Assembly: GCF_019689535.1 (NCBI RefSeq)
Contig: NZ_JADGHH010000008.1
Location: 1 to 33,922 of the forward strand
Reading direction: 5' to 3'
DNA length: 33,922 nucleotides
Origin: Pigmentiphaga sp.
GTDB lineage: Bacteria > Pseudomonadota > Gammaproteobacteria > Burkholderiales > Burkholderiaceae_B
The position numbers and the translations under genes are program-made. The notes below the pieces were generated by a model that was given only the letters and a program-made list of their open reading frames with translations, was not told the DNA's origin and searched no databases. This document shows, in pieces, positions 1 through 8,150 of this stretch; position 1 is the stretch's first letter, and each line of letters begins with the position of its first letter.

Positions 1-525
1 GAGCAGGCCCGCCGGGCGGCCGAGCAGGCGGCGCGGGAAGCCGGCCAGCCGCCCCCTCCCCGCACCGAGCCGCCGCCCGAGCAGGCCGTCGCGCGCAACA
101 CCCTGGTGCCCGACCCCTCGCTCACCGGCCAGTTCGAGAAACTGCGTGGCCGCCTGCGCCTGCCCGTCGCCGGCGACGTAGTGGGCCGTTTCGGCGCATC
201 GCGTGGCGAAGGCGGCACCTGGAAGGGGGTGTTCATCCGGGCGCCCGAGGGCACCGAGGTCCGGGCGGTGGCGGCCGGCAAAGTGGTGTTCGCCGATTGG
301 CTGCGGGGGTTCGGCAACCTGCTGATCATCGACCACGGCAGCCAGTATTTGTCGATTTACGGCAATAACCAGGCGGTCCTGCGCCACGTCGGCGATGACG
401 TCAAGAGCGGCGACGTCGTCGCCCAGGTGGGGGCCACGGGAGGCCAGGCCGAATCAGGCCTATACTTTGAATTGCGGCACCGAGGCGCGCCGTTCGACCC
501 GCTCAAGTGGGTCTCGTTGCGCTGA
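1..525 (+). CDS. envC: EnvC-like murein hydrolase activator, 3' part (degenerate LytM/M23 domain)
   Basis: The reading frame is open from base 1 and ends at a TGA at 523-525, so the N-terminus (expected signal peptide and coiled coil) lies outside the window. The visible part starts with a Pro/Glu/Ala-rich linker and continues with a LytM fold: RLRLPVAGDVVGRFG, then WKGVFI, GTEVRA, FADWLRGFGNL, a DHG turn, LSIYGNN and LYFELR. As in E. coli EnvC, the zinc ligands of true M23 peptidases are absent (Lys where the first His is expected, LYFE where HxH is expected). It should therefore activate periplasmic cell-wall amidases during daughter-cell separation rather than cut peptidoglycan. It lies 129 bp upstream of the protease gene, on the same strand. 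The family call is firm; the amidase partner is inferred from the family. Confidence 0.85.
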   Translation, partial: EQARRAAEQAAREAGQPPPPRTEPPPEQAVARNTLVPDPSLTGQFEKLRGRLRLPVAGDVVGRFGASRGEGGTWKGVFIRAPEGTEVRAVAAGKVVFADWLRGFGNLLIIDHGSQYLSIYGNNQAVLRHVGDDVKSGDVVAQVGATGGQAESGLYFELRHRGAPFDPLKWVSLR

Positions 526-654
526 GCCGTCCGACCCGGATATCCTGATCGCCGCGCGCACGCACACCACATTTCGACAATCGACGAGAACCCGAGAGAC
601 CCACTGGGTGTCATACTCACACACCGACATCCAGCCCCGGGCCCGGAGGAATAC

Positions 655-2157
655 ATGGGCAGCAAGAGTAAAGTTCGCAGTTTCGGCTTGGTCAGCGTGG
701 GCATCGTTGCCGGCGTACTGATCAGCCTGGGAATTACGGCGGTCGCGCAGAAAGAGACCCGCGGCCCCTTGCCGCTCGAAGAGCTTCGGCAGTTCTCGAC
801 CGTCTTCGCCACGATCAAGAACAACTACGTCGAGCCCGTCGAAGACAAGAAGCTGATCGACGGTGCCATCGCCGGCATGCTGTCCGACCTCGACCCCCAC
901 TCGGCCTATCTGGACGCCGAGGCCTACCGGGAAATGCAGACTGCCACCCAGGGGGAGTTTGGCGGCCTCGGCATTGAGGTGGGCACTGAAGACGGCTTCG
1001 TCAAGGTGATTGCGCCCATCGAAGACACGCCAGCCGCGCGCGCCGGGGTCAAGGCCGGCGACCTCATCGTCAAGATCGACGACAAGTCCACCAAGGGCCT
1101 GCTGCTCAACGACGCCGTCAAGCTGATGCGCGGCAAGCCCAAGACCTCGATCACGCTCACGCTGGTACGCAAGAACGAACCGCAGCCGATCGTGGTCACC
1201 ATCGAGCGCGACATCATCAAGGTCCAGAGCGTGCGCAGCAAGATGCTGGAGGACAACACGGCTTACGTCCGGATCGCCCAATTCCAGGAGCAGACCGGCG
1301 CCGACCTCGCGGCGCACCTGGAGCGCCTGGGCAAGAACGGCCCGCCGAAGGCCCTGATCCTGGACTTGCGCAACGACCCGGGCGGCCTGCTGCATAGTGC
1401 GATCGCGGTGTCGGCAGCCTTCCTCCCGCAGAACACCCTGGTGGTCTCCACCGACGGGCGCACGCCCGACGCCAAGCGCCAGTACAAGACCGTCCCCTCG
1501 GACTACCTGCGCGGCAGCGAGGATTACATCAAGCGCCTGCCCGCCTGGACCAAGACCGTGCCCATGGTGGTGCTGGTCAACGCCGGCTCGGCCTCGGCCT
1601 CGGAAATCGTGGCCGGCGCCCTGCAAGACCAGAAACGGGCCAAGGTGCTGGGGGCCCAGACCTTCGGCAAGGGCTCGGTGCAGGTCATCCTGCCGATTTC
1701 CCGGGAGTCGGCCATCAAGCTGACGACTTCGCGCTACTACACCCCGAGCGGCCGGTCCATTCAGGCCAAGGGCATCGTGCCGGATTATCCGGTCACCGAC
1801 ACGCCCGAAGGCGATCTCTACGACCGCCCGCGCGAGGCGGACCTCGCCAAGCACCTGCTCAACGACAAGGATCCCGACGGCGAAACCAAGTCCGCCCCGC
1901 AGGACCCGGCCAAGGCGGCGCAGCGCAAGCCGGTCAAGCCCATCGAGTTCGGTGGTCCCGAGGACTTCCAGCTCGCCCAGGCCTTGAACCTGCTCGCCGG
2001 CAAGCCGGTGCAGCTGGCCAAGGCCGAGGAAGTCGCCAAGGACGCCGCGGAGCTCGCAGAACGCAACAAGACGCCGTCCGAGCGGGCCCGTGAAGCGACC
2101 CAGGACGCGAAGAAACCCGCGGCTCCCGAGCAACCCACCCCGACGCCGGCCAAGTGA
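655..2157 (+). CDS. ctpA: C-terminal processing peptidase, S41 family (CtpA/Prc type)
   Basis: A 500-residue periplasmic serine protease that trims or degrades envelope proteins from the C-terminus. A hydrophobic N-terminal segment (about residues 10-31) acts as signal or anchor. A PDZ domain follows (about 95-175, with GGLGIEV and GVKAGDLIVKIDD). The S41 core carries the Ser-Lys dyad: the middle Ser of GSASASE (Ser314) and Lys339 in TFGKGSVQ, 25 residues apart as in E. coli Prc. The C-terminal 70 residues are Lys/Ala/Pro-rich and look disordered. The ATG has a strong GGAGGA at 645-650, 4 bases upstream. Its stop overlaps the start of the next gene by 4 bp. The envC-ctpA-thiF order is familiar from betaproteobacteria and suggests one transcription unit. 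Confidence 0.95.
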   Translation: MGSKSKVRSFGLVSVGIVAGVLISLGITAVAQKETRGPLPLEELRQFSTVFATIKNNYVEPVEDKKLIDGAIAGMLSDLDPHSAYLDAEAYREMQTATQGEFGGLGIEVGTEDGFVKVIAPIEDTPAARAGVKAGDLIVKIDDKSTKGLLLNDAVKLMRGKPKTSITLTLVRKNEPQPIVVTIERDIIKVQSVRSKMLEDNTAYVRIAQFQEQTGADLAAHLERLGKNGPPKALILDLRNDPGGLLHSAIAVSAAFLPQNTLVVSTDGRTPDAKRQYKTVPSDYLRGSEDYIKRLPAWTKTVPMVVLVNAGSASASEIVAGALQDQKRAKVLGAQTFGKGSVQVILPISRESAIKLTTSRYYTPSGRSIQAKGIVPDYPVTDTPEGDLYDRPREADLAKHLLNDKDPDGETKSAPQDPAKAAQRKPVKPIEFGGPEDFQLAQALNLLAGKPVQLAKAEEVAKDAAELAERNKTPSERAREATQDAKKPAAPEQPTPTPAK

Positions 2158-2912
2158 ACGACGAGCAGTTACTGCGCTATTCGCGCCATGTGCTGCTCGA
2201 CGAGATCGGTATCGAAGGGCAGCAGCGCCTCCTCGAGGCGCGCGCGCTGATCGTGGGCGCGGGAGGGCTGGGCTCTCCCGCGGCGTTCTACCTGGCCACG
2301 GCGGGCCTGGGCAGCCTAGTGCTGGCCGACCACGATACGGTCGACCTCACCAACCTGCAGCGCCAAATCCTCCACACGACTGACCGGGTAGGCAGGTATA
2401 AGGCGGAGTCAGGCAAACAGACGCTCAATGCCATCAATCCGGACGTCTCCGTGCACGCGTTGACGCAACGCTTGGTGGACGAAAGCCTGGGCGCCCAGGT
2501 GGCCGCGGCGGACGTGGTGCTCGACTGCACCGACAACTTCGCCACGCGCCACGCCATCAACCGGGCCTGTGTCCGCCACCGCAAGCCACTGGTCTCGGGT
2601 GCGGCGATCCGTTTCGATGGCCAGGTGAGCGTATTCGACCTCAGGCGCGAGGACGCGCCCTGTTATCACTGCCTGTTTCCCGACGGCGAAGACGTGGAAG
2701 AAGTCAACTGCGCCACGATGGGCGTCTTTGCGCCGCTGGTAGGCATCGTCGGCTCGACCCAGGCCGCCGAAGCCATCAAGATCGTGACCGGTACCGGAAC
2801 CAGTCTTTCGGGGCGGCTGCTCATGCTGGACGCGCTGGCCATGAAGTGGCATGAGGTGCGCGTGAGCCGGGACCCCGGCTGCCCCGTGTGCGGACATCAC
2901 GCGGCCGGATAG
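2154..2912 (+). CDS. HesA/MoeB/ThiF family sulfur-carrier adenylyltransferase
   Basis: A 252-residue E1-like enzyme that adenylates the C-terminal Gly of a ubiquitin-like sulfur carrier (MoaD or ThiS), for molybdopterin or thiamine synthesis. Visible features are the ATP-binding GAGGLGS near residue 40, the DxDxVDLTNLQRQ segment, the DCTDNFATR motif, a zinc-type CYHC pair matched by CPVC at the C-terminus, and the conserved Cys of NCATMG. The length fits MoeB/ThiF (about 250). The start is GTG at 2154, overlapping the protease stop as GTGA, which implies translational coupling. Without a neighbouring moaD, thiS or moeA the substrate cannot be decided; MoeB is the usual annotation for this locus. 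It converges with the next gene, leaving only 7 bp. Confidence 0.9.
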   Translation: MNDEQLLRYSRHVLLDEIGIEGQQRLLEARALIVGAGGLGSPAAFYLATAGLGSLVLADHDTVDLTNLQRQILHTTDRVGRYKAESGKQTLNAINPDVSVHALTQRLVDESLGAQVAAADVVLDCTDNFATRHAINRACVRHRKPLVSGAAIRFDGQVSVFDLRREDAPCYHCLFPDGEDVEEVNCATMGVFAPLVGIVGSTQAAEAIKIVTGTGTSLSGRLLMLDALAMKWHEVRVSRDPGCPVCGHHAAG

Positions 2913-2919
2913 CCCTCCG

Positions 2920-3897
2920 TTACGGCTCCACGCCTGGCACCCCGAGCCGGATGTTGCGGGAGAAGGACTCCCCTTCCGCTGTCCGGCGTGCCCGATCCGT
3001 ATAGCGGCCGGCGCTGCGGTAGGCGGTCACGTCATCCGCACCGCGCAAGGCGCCGAGCTCGAACAGGTATTCCGGCAAGTAACCTGAGAAAATCAGCCGG
3101 TAATCCAGCGGCAGACCGGGCACGATGCGCTGCGCCATCTGAAATACCAGCGTGGTGCAATTGGCCGTCAGCGTGTTGTAGAAGCGGGGCCGGCGCACGA
3201 GGTCGTTGGCAGTCTCGACATAGGCGAGGAACAAAGACCGCATGGCTTCGCGGGGCATGTGTATGCGGAAAAGGTGCCCATCCTCCCCGCGCACGTTCGT
3301 GCGCACGCGCAGGCAGTCTTCTTCGTCCGCCGCAATCACGCTCAGCTCATAGTTCCGGAAGAAGCCGCCAATTTCAGAGAATTGGTCGCCCTGCTTGCGG
3401 CGGATCTCGACCGAGAAAACGATGTACCGGCCGTCGTCGAAGCCAAACGACAACATCGCATGGGCGATGGCAGGCCTCCCCCAATACGAGAGGGCGAGGT
3501 CGAGCGAACGCATGCGCGAAAGCTCGTAGGTGCGCGTCTCCCAGCGCTCATCGAAATCCGAGGGGCTGCGCCATGTGAAGTTGCGCACGTTGTACAGCGT
3601 GACGCGATCTCCCTCTACCTCGCCGTGCGTCTGCCGGGCGACCTCCGGTATCCAGGCGCGCTCATTCGAGGGGCGCAGGCTCATCCACCATGCCAGCAGG
3701 ACGATCGCCGCCACGCCAAAGAGTGCCAGCCCGGCGTGCCACCCCGTCGCGAGGCCGGCCAGGGCAGCCGCCCACACGAGAAGCCACGCTGTGAGCGAGA
3801 CGGCACGGACCCGCCCCGCGAGCGCCGTGCAGTAAGCCAGGGCCAGCCCGCCCCAGGCGCCGAATAGCACGACGACCGCGGCCAGCAACACCATCAT
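2920..3897 (-). CDS. DUF4105 (Lnb N-terminal periplasmic domain-like) membrane protein
   Basis: A 325-residue protein whose first 75 residues contain two or three hydrophobic segments (MMVLLAAVVVLFGAWGG; a long Ala/Leu-rich stretch; FGVAAIVLLAWW). The soluble remainder matches DUF4105: NVRNFTWRS, the Trp/Arg-rich WETRTYELS, YWGRPAIAHAMLSFGF, VSVEIRRKQGDQFS-like strands, and the NTLTANCTTLVF segment with the family's conserved Asn-Cys. The conserved Cys/His arrangement resembles a hydrolase or transpeptidase-like site, but the substrate is unknown, so no activity is assigned. It starts 18 bp after the stop of the LprI-family gene, so the two are probably cotranscribed. ATG codons at 3897 and 3894 are both possible starts; neither has a strong ribosome site. 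Confidence 0.8.
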   Translation of the reverse strand: MMVLLAAVVVLFGAWGGLALAYCTALAGRVRAVSLTAWLLVWAAALAGLATGWHAGLALFGVAAIVLLAWWMSLRPSNERAWIPEVARQTHGEVEGDRVTLYNVRNFTWRSPSDFDERWETRTYELSRMRSLDLALSYWGRPAIAHAMLSFGFDDGRYIVFSVEIRRKQGDQFSEIGGFFRNYELSVIAADEEDCLRVRTNVRGEDGHLFRIHMPREAMRSLFLAYVETANDLVRRPRFYNTLTANCTTLVFQMAQRIVPGLPLDYRLIFSGYLPEYLFELGALRGADDVTAYRSAGRYTDRARRTAEGESFSRNIRLGVPGVEP

Positions 3898-3915
3898 GGA
3901 ACCGTCACCGACGCG

Positions 3916-4317
3916 TCACGGAGCCGGCACGGGACAACTCAGGTCGCCCTCCTGGCAGTTCAGGTACGCCTGCAACGCCTCGGTGCGGGCCCGGGTTTGC
4001 TGCGCAAGGCACATGGCCCGGACCATGGAATAGGACGAACCGCCCTCGGCCAGCGAACTCGAGAACTGGCACTCGGCATCGCGATAGGCAATCCATGCCC
4101 GCTGCGCGGAGACGAGCCGCTGCGCGAGCGGCTTATCGTCCTTCAGCCGGGCCAGGATGGCTCGGTAGGTCTTGTTCAATTCAGCGTCGGACTGCTTGAG
4201 CGCCTGCTCGGCGCAAGCATTCATTCCGGCCTGGCTGGCCTGGTTGCTGCAATCAGATTGCGCGCCAGCCGGCGCGGCGAGCGCCATCGACAGCGCGAAT
4301 AAAGTCCATCTCCGCAT
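3916..4317 (-). CDS. LprI-family (DUF1311) secreted Cys-rich protein
   Basis: A 133-residue protein with a clean signal peptide (cleavage near AGAQ, about residue 20). The mature part has the LprI pattern: DCSNQASQAGMNACAEQ, then DAELNKTYRAILARLKD, QRAWIAYRDAEC and MCLAQQTRARTEALQAYL, with six cysteines likely paired in the periplasm. The family includes the mycobacterial lysozyme inhibitor LprI, but most members have no known role, so lysozyme inhibition here is only a hypothesis. A strong AAGGAAGG precedes the ATG. It lies 99 bp downstream of slmA on the same strand and 18 bp before the DUF4105 gene, making a small envelope-related pair. Confidence 0.8.
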   Translation of the reverse strand: MRRWTLFALSMALAAPAGAQSDCSNQASQAGMNACAEQALKQSDAELNKTYRAILARLKDDKPLAQRLVSAQRAWIAYRDAECQFSSSLAEGGSSYSMVRAMCLAQQTRARTEALQAYLNCQEGDLSCPVPAP

Positions 4318-4416
4318 CGATACCTTCCTTTACATGGCCTGAGTTCGACATCGCGTCGCTGCACGCGCATGGTACCGCGTCCGCCCGTGCAGACGCACAG
4401 GCGGCGTCGGCGATGC

Positions 4417-4995
4417 TCAGCTCAACATGACCTGGATCTGCACGTCGATGAATTCGGTGGGGGATTTTTTCCAGCCGCTCTTGGCGTACCGTTGCCACCG
4501 CCCCAGGATGAAGTGCAGAATCAGGCTGGCACGTGCGTGGATATCGTCGGTAGGCGGCAGCTCGTTCAAGGCGAGCGCATTGCGCAGGCATTGCCGCAGC
4601 GACGCCTCGACGCGGTCGAGGAACTGGTTCATGCGCTCTTGGAGCCGCTCGTCCTCGGATACCAAGGCATCGCCGATCAGCACGCGGGTCATGCCCTTGT
4701 TGCGCTCGGCAAAGGTGAGCAGCATCAGGATGGCCTTGCGTGCCTGGATGAGGCCACTGGTCTCGGAACCGGAAATGGCGTTGAACAGGCCGAACACCGA
4801 GTTCTCGATGAACTCGATGAGCCCCTCGAACATCTGGGCTTTGCTCGCGAAATGCCGGTACAAGGCCGCCTCGGAAACCTGCAAGCGTGCTGCCAGGGCT
4901 GCGGTGGTGATTCGTTCGCCTTTGGGATGTTCGAGCATCTCGGCCAGCATCTGGAGGATCTGGGCCTTGCGCTCGCCTGACTTGCTAGAGGCCAT
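4417..4995 (-). CDS. slmA: Nucleoid occlusion factor SlmA (TetR fold)
   Basis: A 192-residue DNA-binding protein that, in E. coli, binds chromosomal SBS sites and antagonises FtsZ so that septa do not close over the nucleoid. The N-terminal helix-turn-helix is typical (ITTAALAARLQVSEAALYRHF). The C-terminal helical dimerisation domain has the SlmA-type segments FAERNKGMTRVLIGDAL, LQERMNQFLDRVEASLRQ and LILHFILGRWQRYAKSGW. The ATG at 4995 was chosen because the family starts at MASSKSGERKAQ; an in-frame TTG at 5055 would add 20 residues unlike the family. It is the third gene of argB-HAD-slmA, with a 75 bp gap after the HAD stop. Confidence 0.92.
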   Translation of the reverse strand: MASSKSGERKAQILQMLAEMLEHPKGERITTAALAARLQVSEAALYRHFASKAQMFEGLIEFIENSVFGLFNAISGSETSGLIQARKAILMLLTFAERNKGMTRVLIGDALVSEDERLQERMNQFLDRVEASLRQCLRNALALNELPPTDDIHARASLILHFILGRWQRYAKSGWKKSPTEFIDVQIQVMLS

Positions 4996-5070
4996 GTCGC
5001 GATAGGTTTCCGTGCAAAGGAGAGAAACGAGTTCGCCCGCTTTGCAGGTCCGCAACCGTGGCCGGCGCGG

Positions 5071-5909
5071 TCAACTGCGCCGCAGGGCGCGACGCTGTAA
5101 CAACAAGTGACTGACCGAGTTTACTTGAAGGTCGATGAAAAGCGGACGCCCTCGGTGCGACTTGGCAAAAGGCGTGCCGGGATGGCGCACGAGCACGGTC
5201 CGCATCCCGACTTTCCGGGCCGCCCGCAGGTTGGCGGAAGTATCTTCCACCAAGACTGCATTGTGAGGACTTACTCCGGTCATGGCCATGACGTGGCGCA
5301 GCATGGCGGTGGACGGTTTGACCCGAAACTCGCCATGGAAGTACATGTCCTCGACTGCCCACAGCGCATCGAAGCAATGCAAGATGCCGAGATGGCTGAG
5401 GATCGTGCGGGCGTAGTTGTGCGGCGCATTGGTCAGCAGCACCTTGCGGCCCGGTAGGCGTGACAAACGGTTACGCAGGTCTTTGTCCGTGCGCACCAGC
5501 GGACGTACGTCAAAGTTGTGGCTGCGGTGCAGGAACTCCGCCGCCGACACGCCGTGATGCTTGACCATGCCGATCAGTGTCGCGCCATACCGCTGCCAGT
5601 ACCGCCTGCGCAGCGCATCGGCCTCCTCGCGCGAAACATCCAAAGTTTCCATGACCGCCTCGGTCATGGAGAGGTCGATGTGCGAGAAGATCGCGTGGGA
5701 CGCATCGTGCAGGGTGTTATCCAGGTCGAAGAACCACACCAGCCCGTTCTTTTCCGAACGGGCCGGGCGACGCGCCAGCCGCACCCGCCCGAGCGGCTTG
5801 CGAACCTGCCTGCGCTGCGGCGAGGCGACCGACGGCACGCCAGTCACCGCAGCGGCTACCTCGCTGACGTAAAGCGTCTTCGCGCGCGCAGGCGCGTGAG
5901 GGCCGCCCA

Positions 5910-5910
<1 letters not shown>
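5071..5910 (-). CDS. HAD-IA family hydrolase (pyrimidine 5'-nucleotidase-like)
   Basis: A 279-residue HAD phosphatase. Motif I is FDLDNTLHDAS (nucleophile Asp and acid/base Asp), motif II is LLTNAP, motif III is the Lys of FRVKPS, and motif IV is LVEDTSANLRAA. Sequence type and place next to argB match the proteins annotated as pyrimidine 5'-nucleotidases in this group; the actual substrate is not visible. About 57 residues before motif I form an Arg-rich extension (RRQVRKPLGRVRLARRP) that may be partly untranslated if a later non-ATG start is used. Its ATG (5910-5908) shares one base with the argB TGA (5912-5910) as TGATG, so translation is probably coupled to argB. Confidence 0.85.
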
Positions 5911-6872
<962 letters not shown>

Positions 6873-6901
6873 TCAATTGTAGCCACTGCACGGCCGGGCA
6901 T

Positions 6902-7101
6902 CCGTCCACAGGATATCCCGTCGCTATCCCCAGGCTTGCCCACAGCGTTCTACACAGCTTCTCCACAAGTGCGCGCGGCTTACCCACCGCTTTTCCCCAG
7001 GTAACGCACAGCTTGCCCACAGCCCATCCACACCCTTCTCCACAACTTTTCCACATGGATATCCCCTGCATTTCCACAGGGTTTCAACAGGCTTTCCCAC
7101 A
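6902..7101 (+). repeat. Phased array of DnaA-box-like 9-mers, about 18 slots at 11-12 bp
   Basis: Reading the plus strand, a 9-mer resembling the DnaA box TTATNCACA recurs with its last base at 6910, 6932, 6944, 6956, 6967, 6988, 6999, 7010, 7021, 7032, 7044, 7055, 7078, 7089 and 7101. Weaker slots are expected at 6921, 6978 and 7067; the first and last of these contain the same ATATCCC string. The mean step is 11.2 bp, i.e. 9-mers separated by 2 (sometimes 3) bases, all in one orientation. Best copies, one mismatch each, are TTCTACACA (6948), TTCTCCACA (6959 and 7036) and TTTTCCACA (7047). Two copies of TTGCCCACA occur (6936, 7013). Spacing by 2 bp in one direction is the arrangement known for low-affinity DnaA sites in E. 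coli oriC. DnaA binding here is inference. Confidence 0.7.
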
Positions 7102-7136
7102 TCCCTTGCCCGAGCAGGACAGGTGCAAGGCAGCCG

Positions 7137-7167
7137 TTTACCTTGCCACGATGTTAAGGTTTAGGAT
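7137..7167 (+). promoter_or_regulatory. CueR-type operator within a 19-bp-spacer promoter, driving cueR-cusF
   Basis: The inverted repeat ACCTT (7140-7144) and AAGGT (7156-7160) is separated by 11 bases, the same geometry as the E. coli copA CueR box. It lies between a -35 like TTTACC (7137-7142) and a -10 like TAGGAT (7162-7167). The spacer is 19 bp, the overlong spacer that MerR-family activators correct by twisting DNA. Transcription would start near 7174, giving an 85-base leader to cueR. Because it precedes cueR itself, copper-dependent autoactivation is likely. Confidence 0.7.
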
Positions 7168-7259
7168 GACAGGGAGTCCCTCGCGCGAGGCCTGGCCTAT
7201 TCGCCGCCCGGCGACGAACGGGCTTCGCGCGGGCGAACCAGCGACACGGAGGACTGTCC

Positions 7260-7709
7260 ATGCAAATGCTGAATATCGGGCAGGCCGCTGCGGCCTCCGG
7301 CGTATCGGCCAAAATGATCCGTCACTACGAAGCCATCGGCCTGATCCCGCCGGCGCGCCGCACCGAGGCCGGATACCGCCTCTACCGGCAGAGCGACGTG
7401 CACACGCTGCAGTTCATACGCAACGCGCGCGATCTGGGCTTTTCCATCCCGCAGATCGCCAAGCTGCTTGCCTTGTGGAACGACCGCGAGCGCCCAAGCG
7501 CGGAAGTCAAGCGCTTGGCCTGCGACCACATCGCCGAACTGGAAGAAAAAATCCAGGGCCTGCAGGCCATGAAAGCCACGCTCGAACAGCTGGCCTCGCA
7601 CTGCCACGGCGACGACCGGCCGGACTGCCCCATCCTGGAGGGGCTGGCCACGCCCGGAATAGGCAGTCGCCGCGTGGCCGAAGGCGTCGATGTTTGTCAC
7701 GGATCATGA
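7260..7709 (+). CDS. cueR: Cu(I)-responsive MerR-family regulator CueR
   Basis: A 149-residue copper sensor. The N-terminal winged helix-turn-helix is typical (MLNIGQAAAASGVSAKMIRHYEAIGL, then RTEAGYRLYR). A dimerisation helix spans about residues 78-113. The metal loop is Cys115-x7-Cys123 followed by PILEGLA, the spacing and tail of CueR/HmrR sensors of monovalent copper, silver or gold. The C-terminal 18 residues beyond the usual end are not conserved-looking. The ATG at 7260 has GGAGG at 7248-7252, 7 bases upstream. A matching operator sits in its own promoter. The CusF-like gene follows after 98 bp on the same strand; no copper ATPase gene is in the window. Confidence 0.9.
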   Translation: MQMLNIGQAAAASGVSAKMIRHYEAIGLIPPARRTEAGYRLYRQSDVHTLQFIRNARDLGFSIPQIAKLLALWNDRERPSAEVKRLACDHIAELEEKIQGLQAMKATLEQLASHCHGDDRPDCPILEGLATPGIGSRRVAEGVDVCHGS

Positions 7710-7807
7710 AACCCGTGCCCGCCTACGCCCGGCACCGCGGTGGAACCCTGTTAGCATTGGCCGTATCAGCGAGCGTTTGTCCCGCTCATCGCAGAAAGGA
7801 GAATGCC

Positions 7808-8101
7808 GTGAAACGTTTACTCGCCCGCATTGCCACGGTCGGCGCACTCGCGCTAGCCGCGGGCGCGGCGCTCGCGCAAGCGCTCAACGCAGAAGGCGAG
7901 GTACGCCGCATTGACGCCGCGCAAGGCAAGATCACCCTCAAACACGGGCCCATCCCGAACCTGCAGCTGCCCGCCATGACCCTGGTGTTCAAAGTCGCCG
8001 ACCCCGCCATGCTGAATCGGGTCAAGCCCGGCGACTCCGTGCGGTTCGCGGCGGAAAAGATCCAGGGCCAGTACACCATCACGGCCATCCAGCCGAAATA
8101 A
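7808..8101 (+). CDS. CusF-like periplasmic copper-binding protein
   Basis: A 97-residue protein with a signal peptide (KRLLARIATVGALALAAGAALA, cleavage near residue 23) and a small OB-like barrel of the CusF family: GEVRRIDAAQGKITLKHGPI, LPAMTLVFKVADPAML and KPGDSVRFAAEK. Of the four E. coli CusF site residues (His, Trp, Met, Met), the His (His46) and first Met (Met57) are kept. The cation-pi Trp is Leu54 and the second Met is Leu59, so copper affinity may be reduced. The start is GTG at 7808 with AAAGGAG at 7795-7801. Its partner CusCBA efflux genes are not nearby; it probably hands off or buffers periplasmic copper under CueR control. Its stop lies inside the hslU terminator element. Confidence 0.82.
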   Translation: MKRLLARIATVGALALAAGAALAQALNAEGEVRRIDAAQGKITLKHGPIPNLQLPAMTLVFKVADPAMLNRVKPGDSVRFAAEKIQGQYTITAIQPK

Positions 8102-8126
8102 AAAACGGCGCGCAGCAGCGCGCCGT
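8098..8126 (-). terminator. Rho-independent terminator of hslVU
   Basis: A perfect 9 bp stem (8105-8113 with 8118-8126) and a 4-base loop is followed, reading the minus strand, by a T-rich tract (8104 down to 8098). It lies 25 bp beyond the hslU stop. On the plus strand the same hairpin directly follows the cusF stop and may also end that transcript, but no T-run follows there. Confidence 0.8.
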
Positions 8127-8150
8127 CCCACCGGCCGCGTGCAGGACTGT

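Noticed and set aside
460-2133. Long open frame antisense to ctpA
   Set aside because: Codon-shadow in GC-rich DNA; low-complexity product rich in Val, Leu, Gly, Asp and Arg, and the sense gene is certain.
6902-7101. Chromosomal replication origin (oriC)
   Set aside because: No dnaA, dnaN, rpmH or gidA nearby and no AT-rich unwinding region; only the box array is seen.
7013-7807. Open frame running from the box array into cusF
   Set aside because: Only the 3' part (from GTG 7808, with its own ribosome site and signal peptide) is real; the rest overlaps cueR in another frame.
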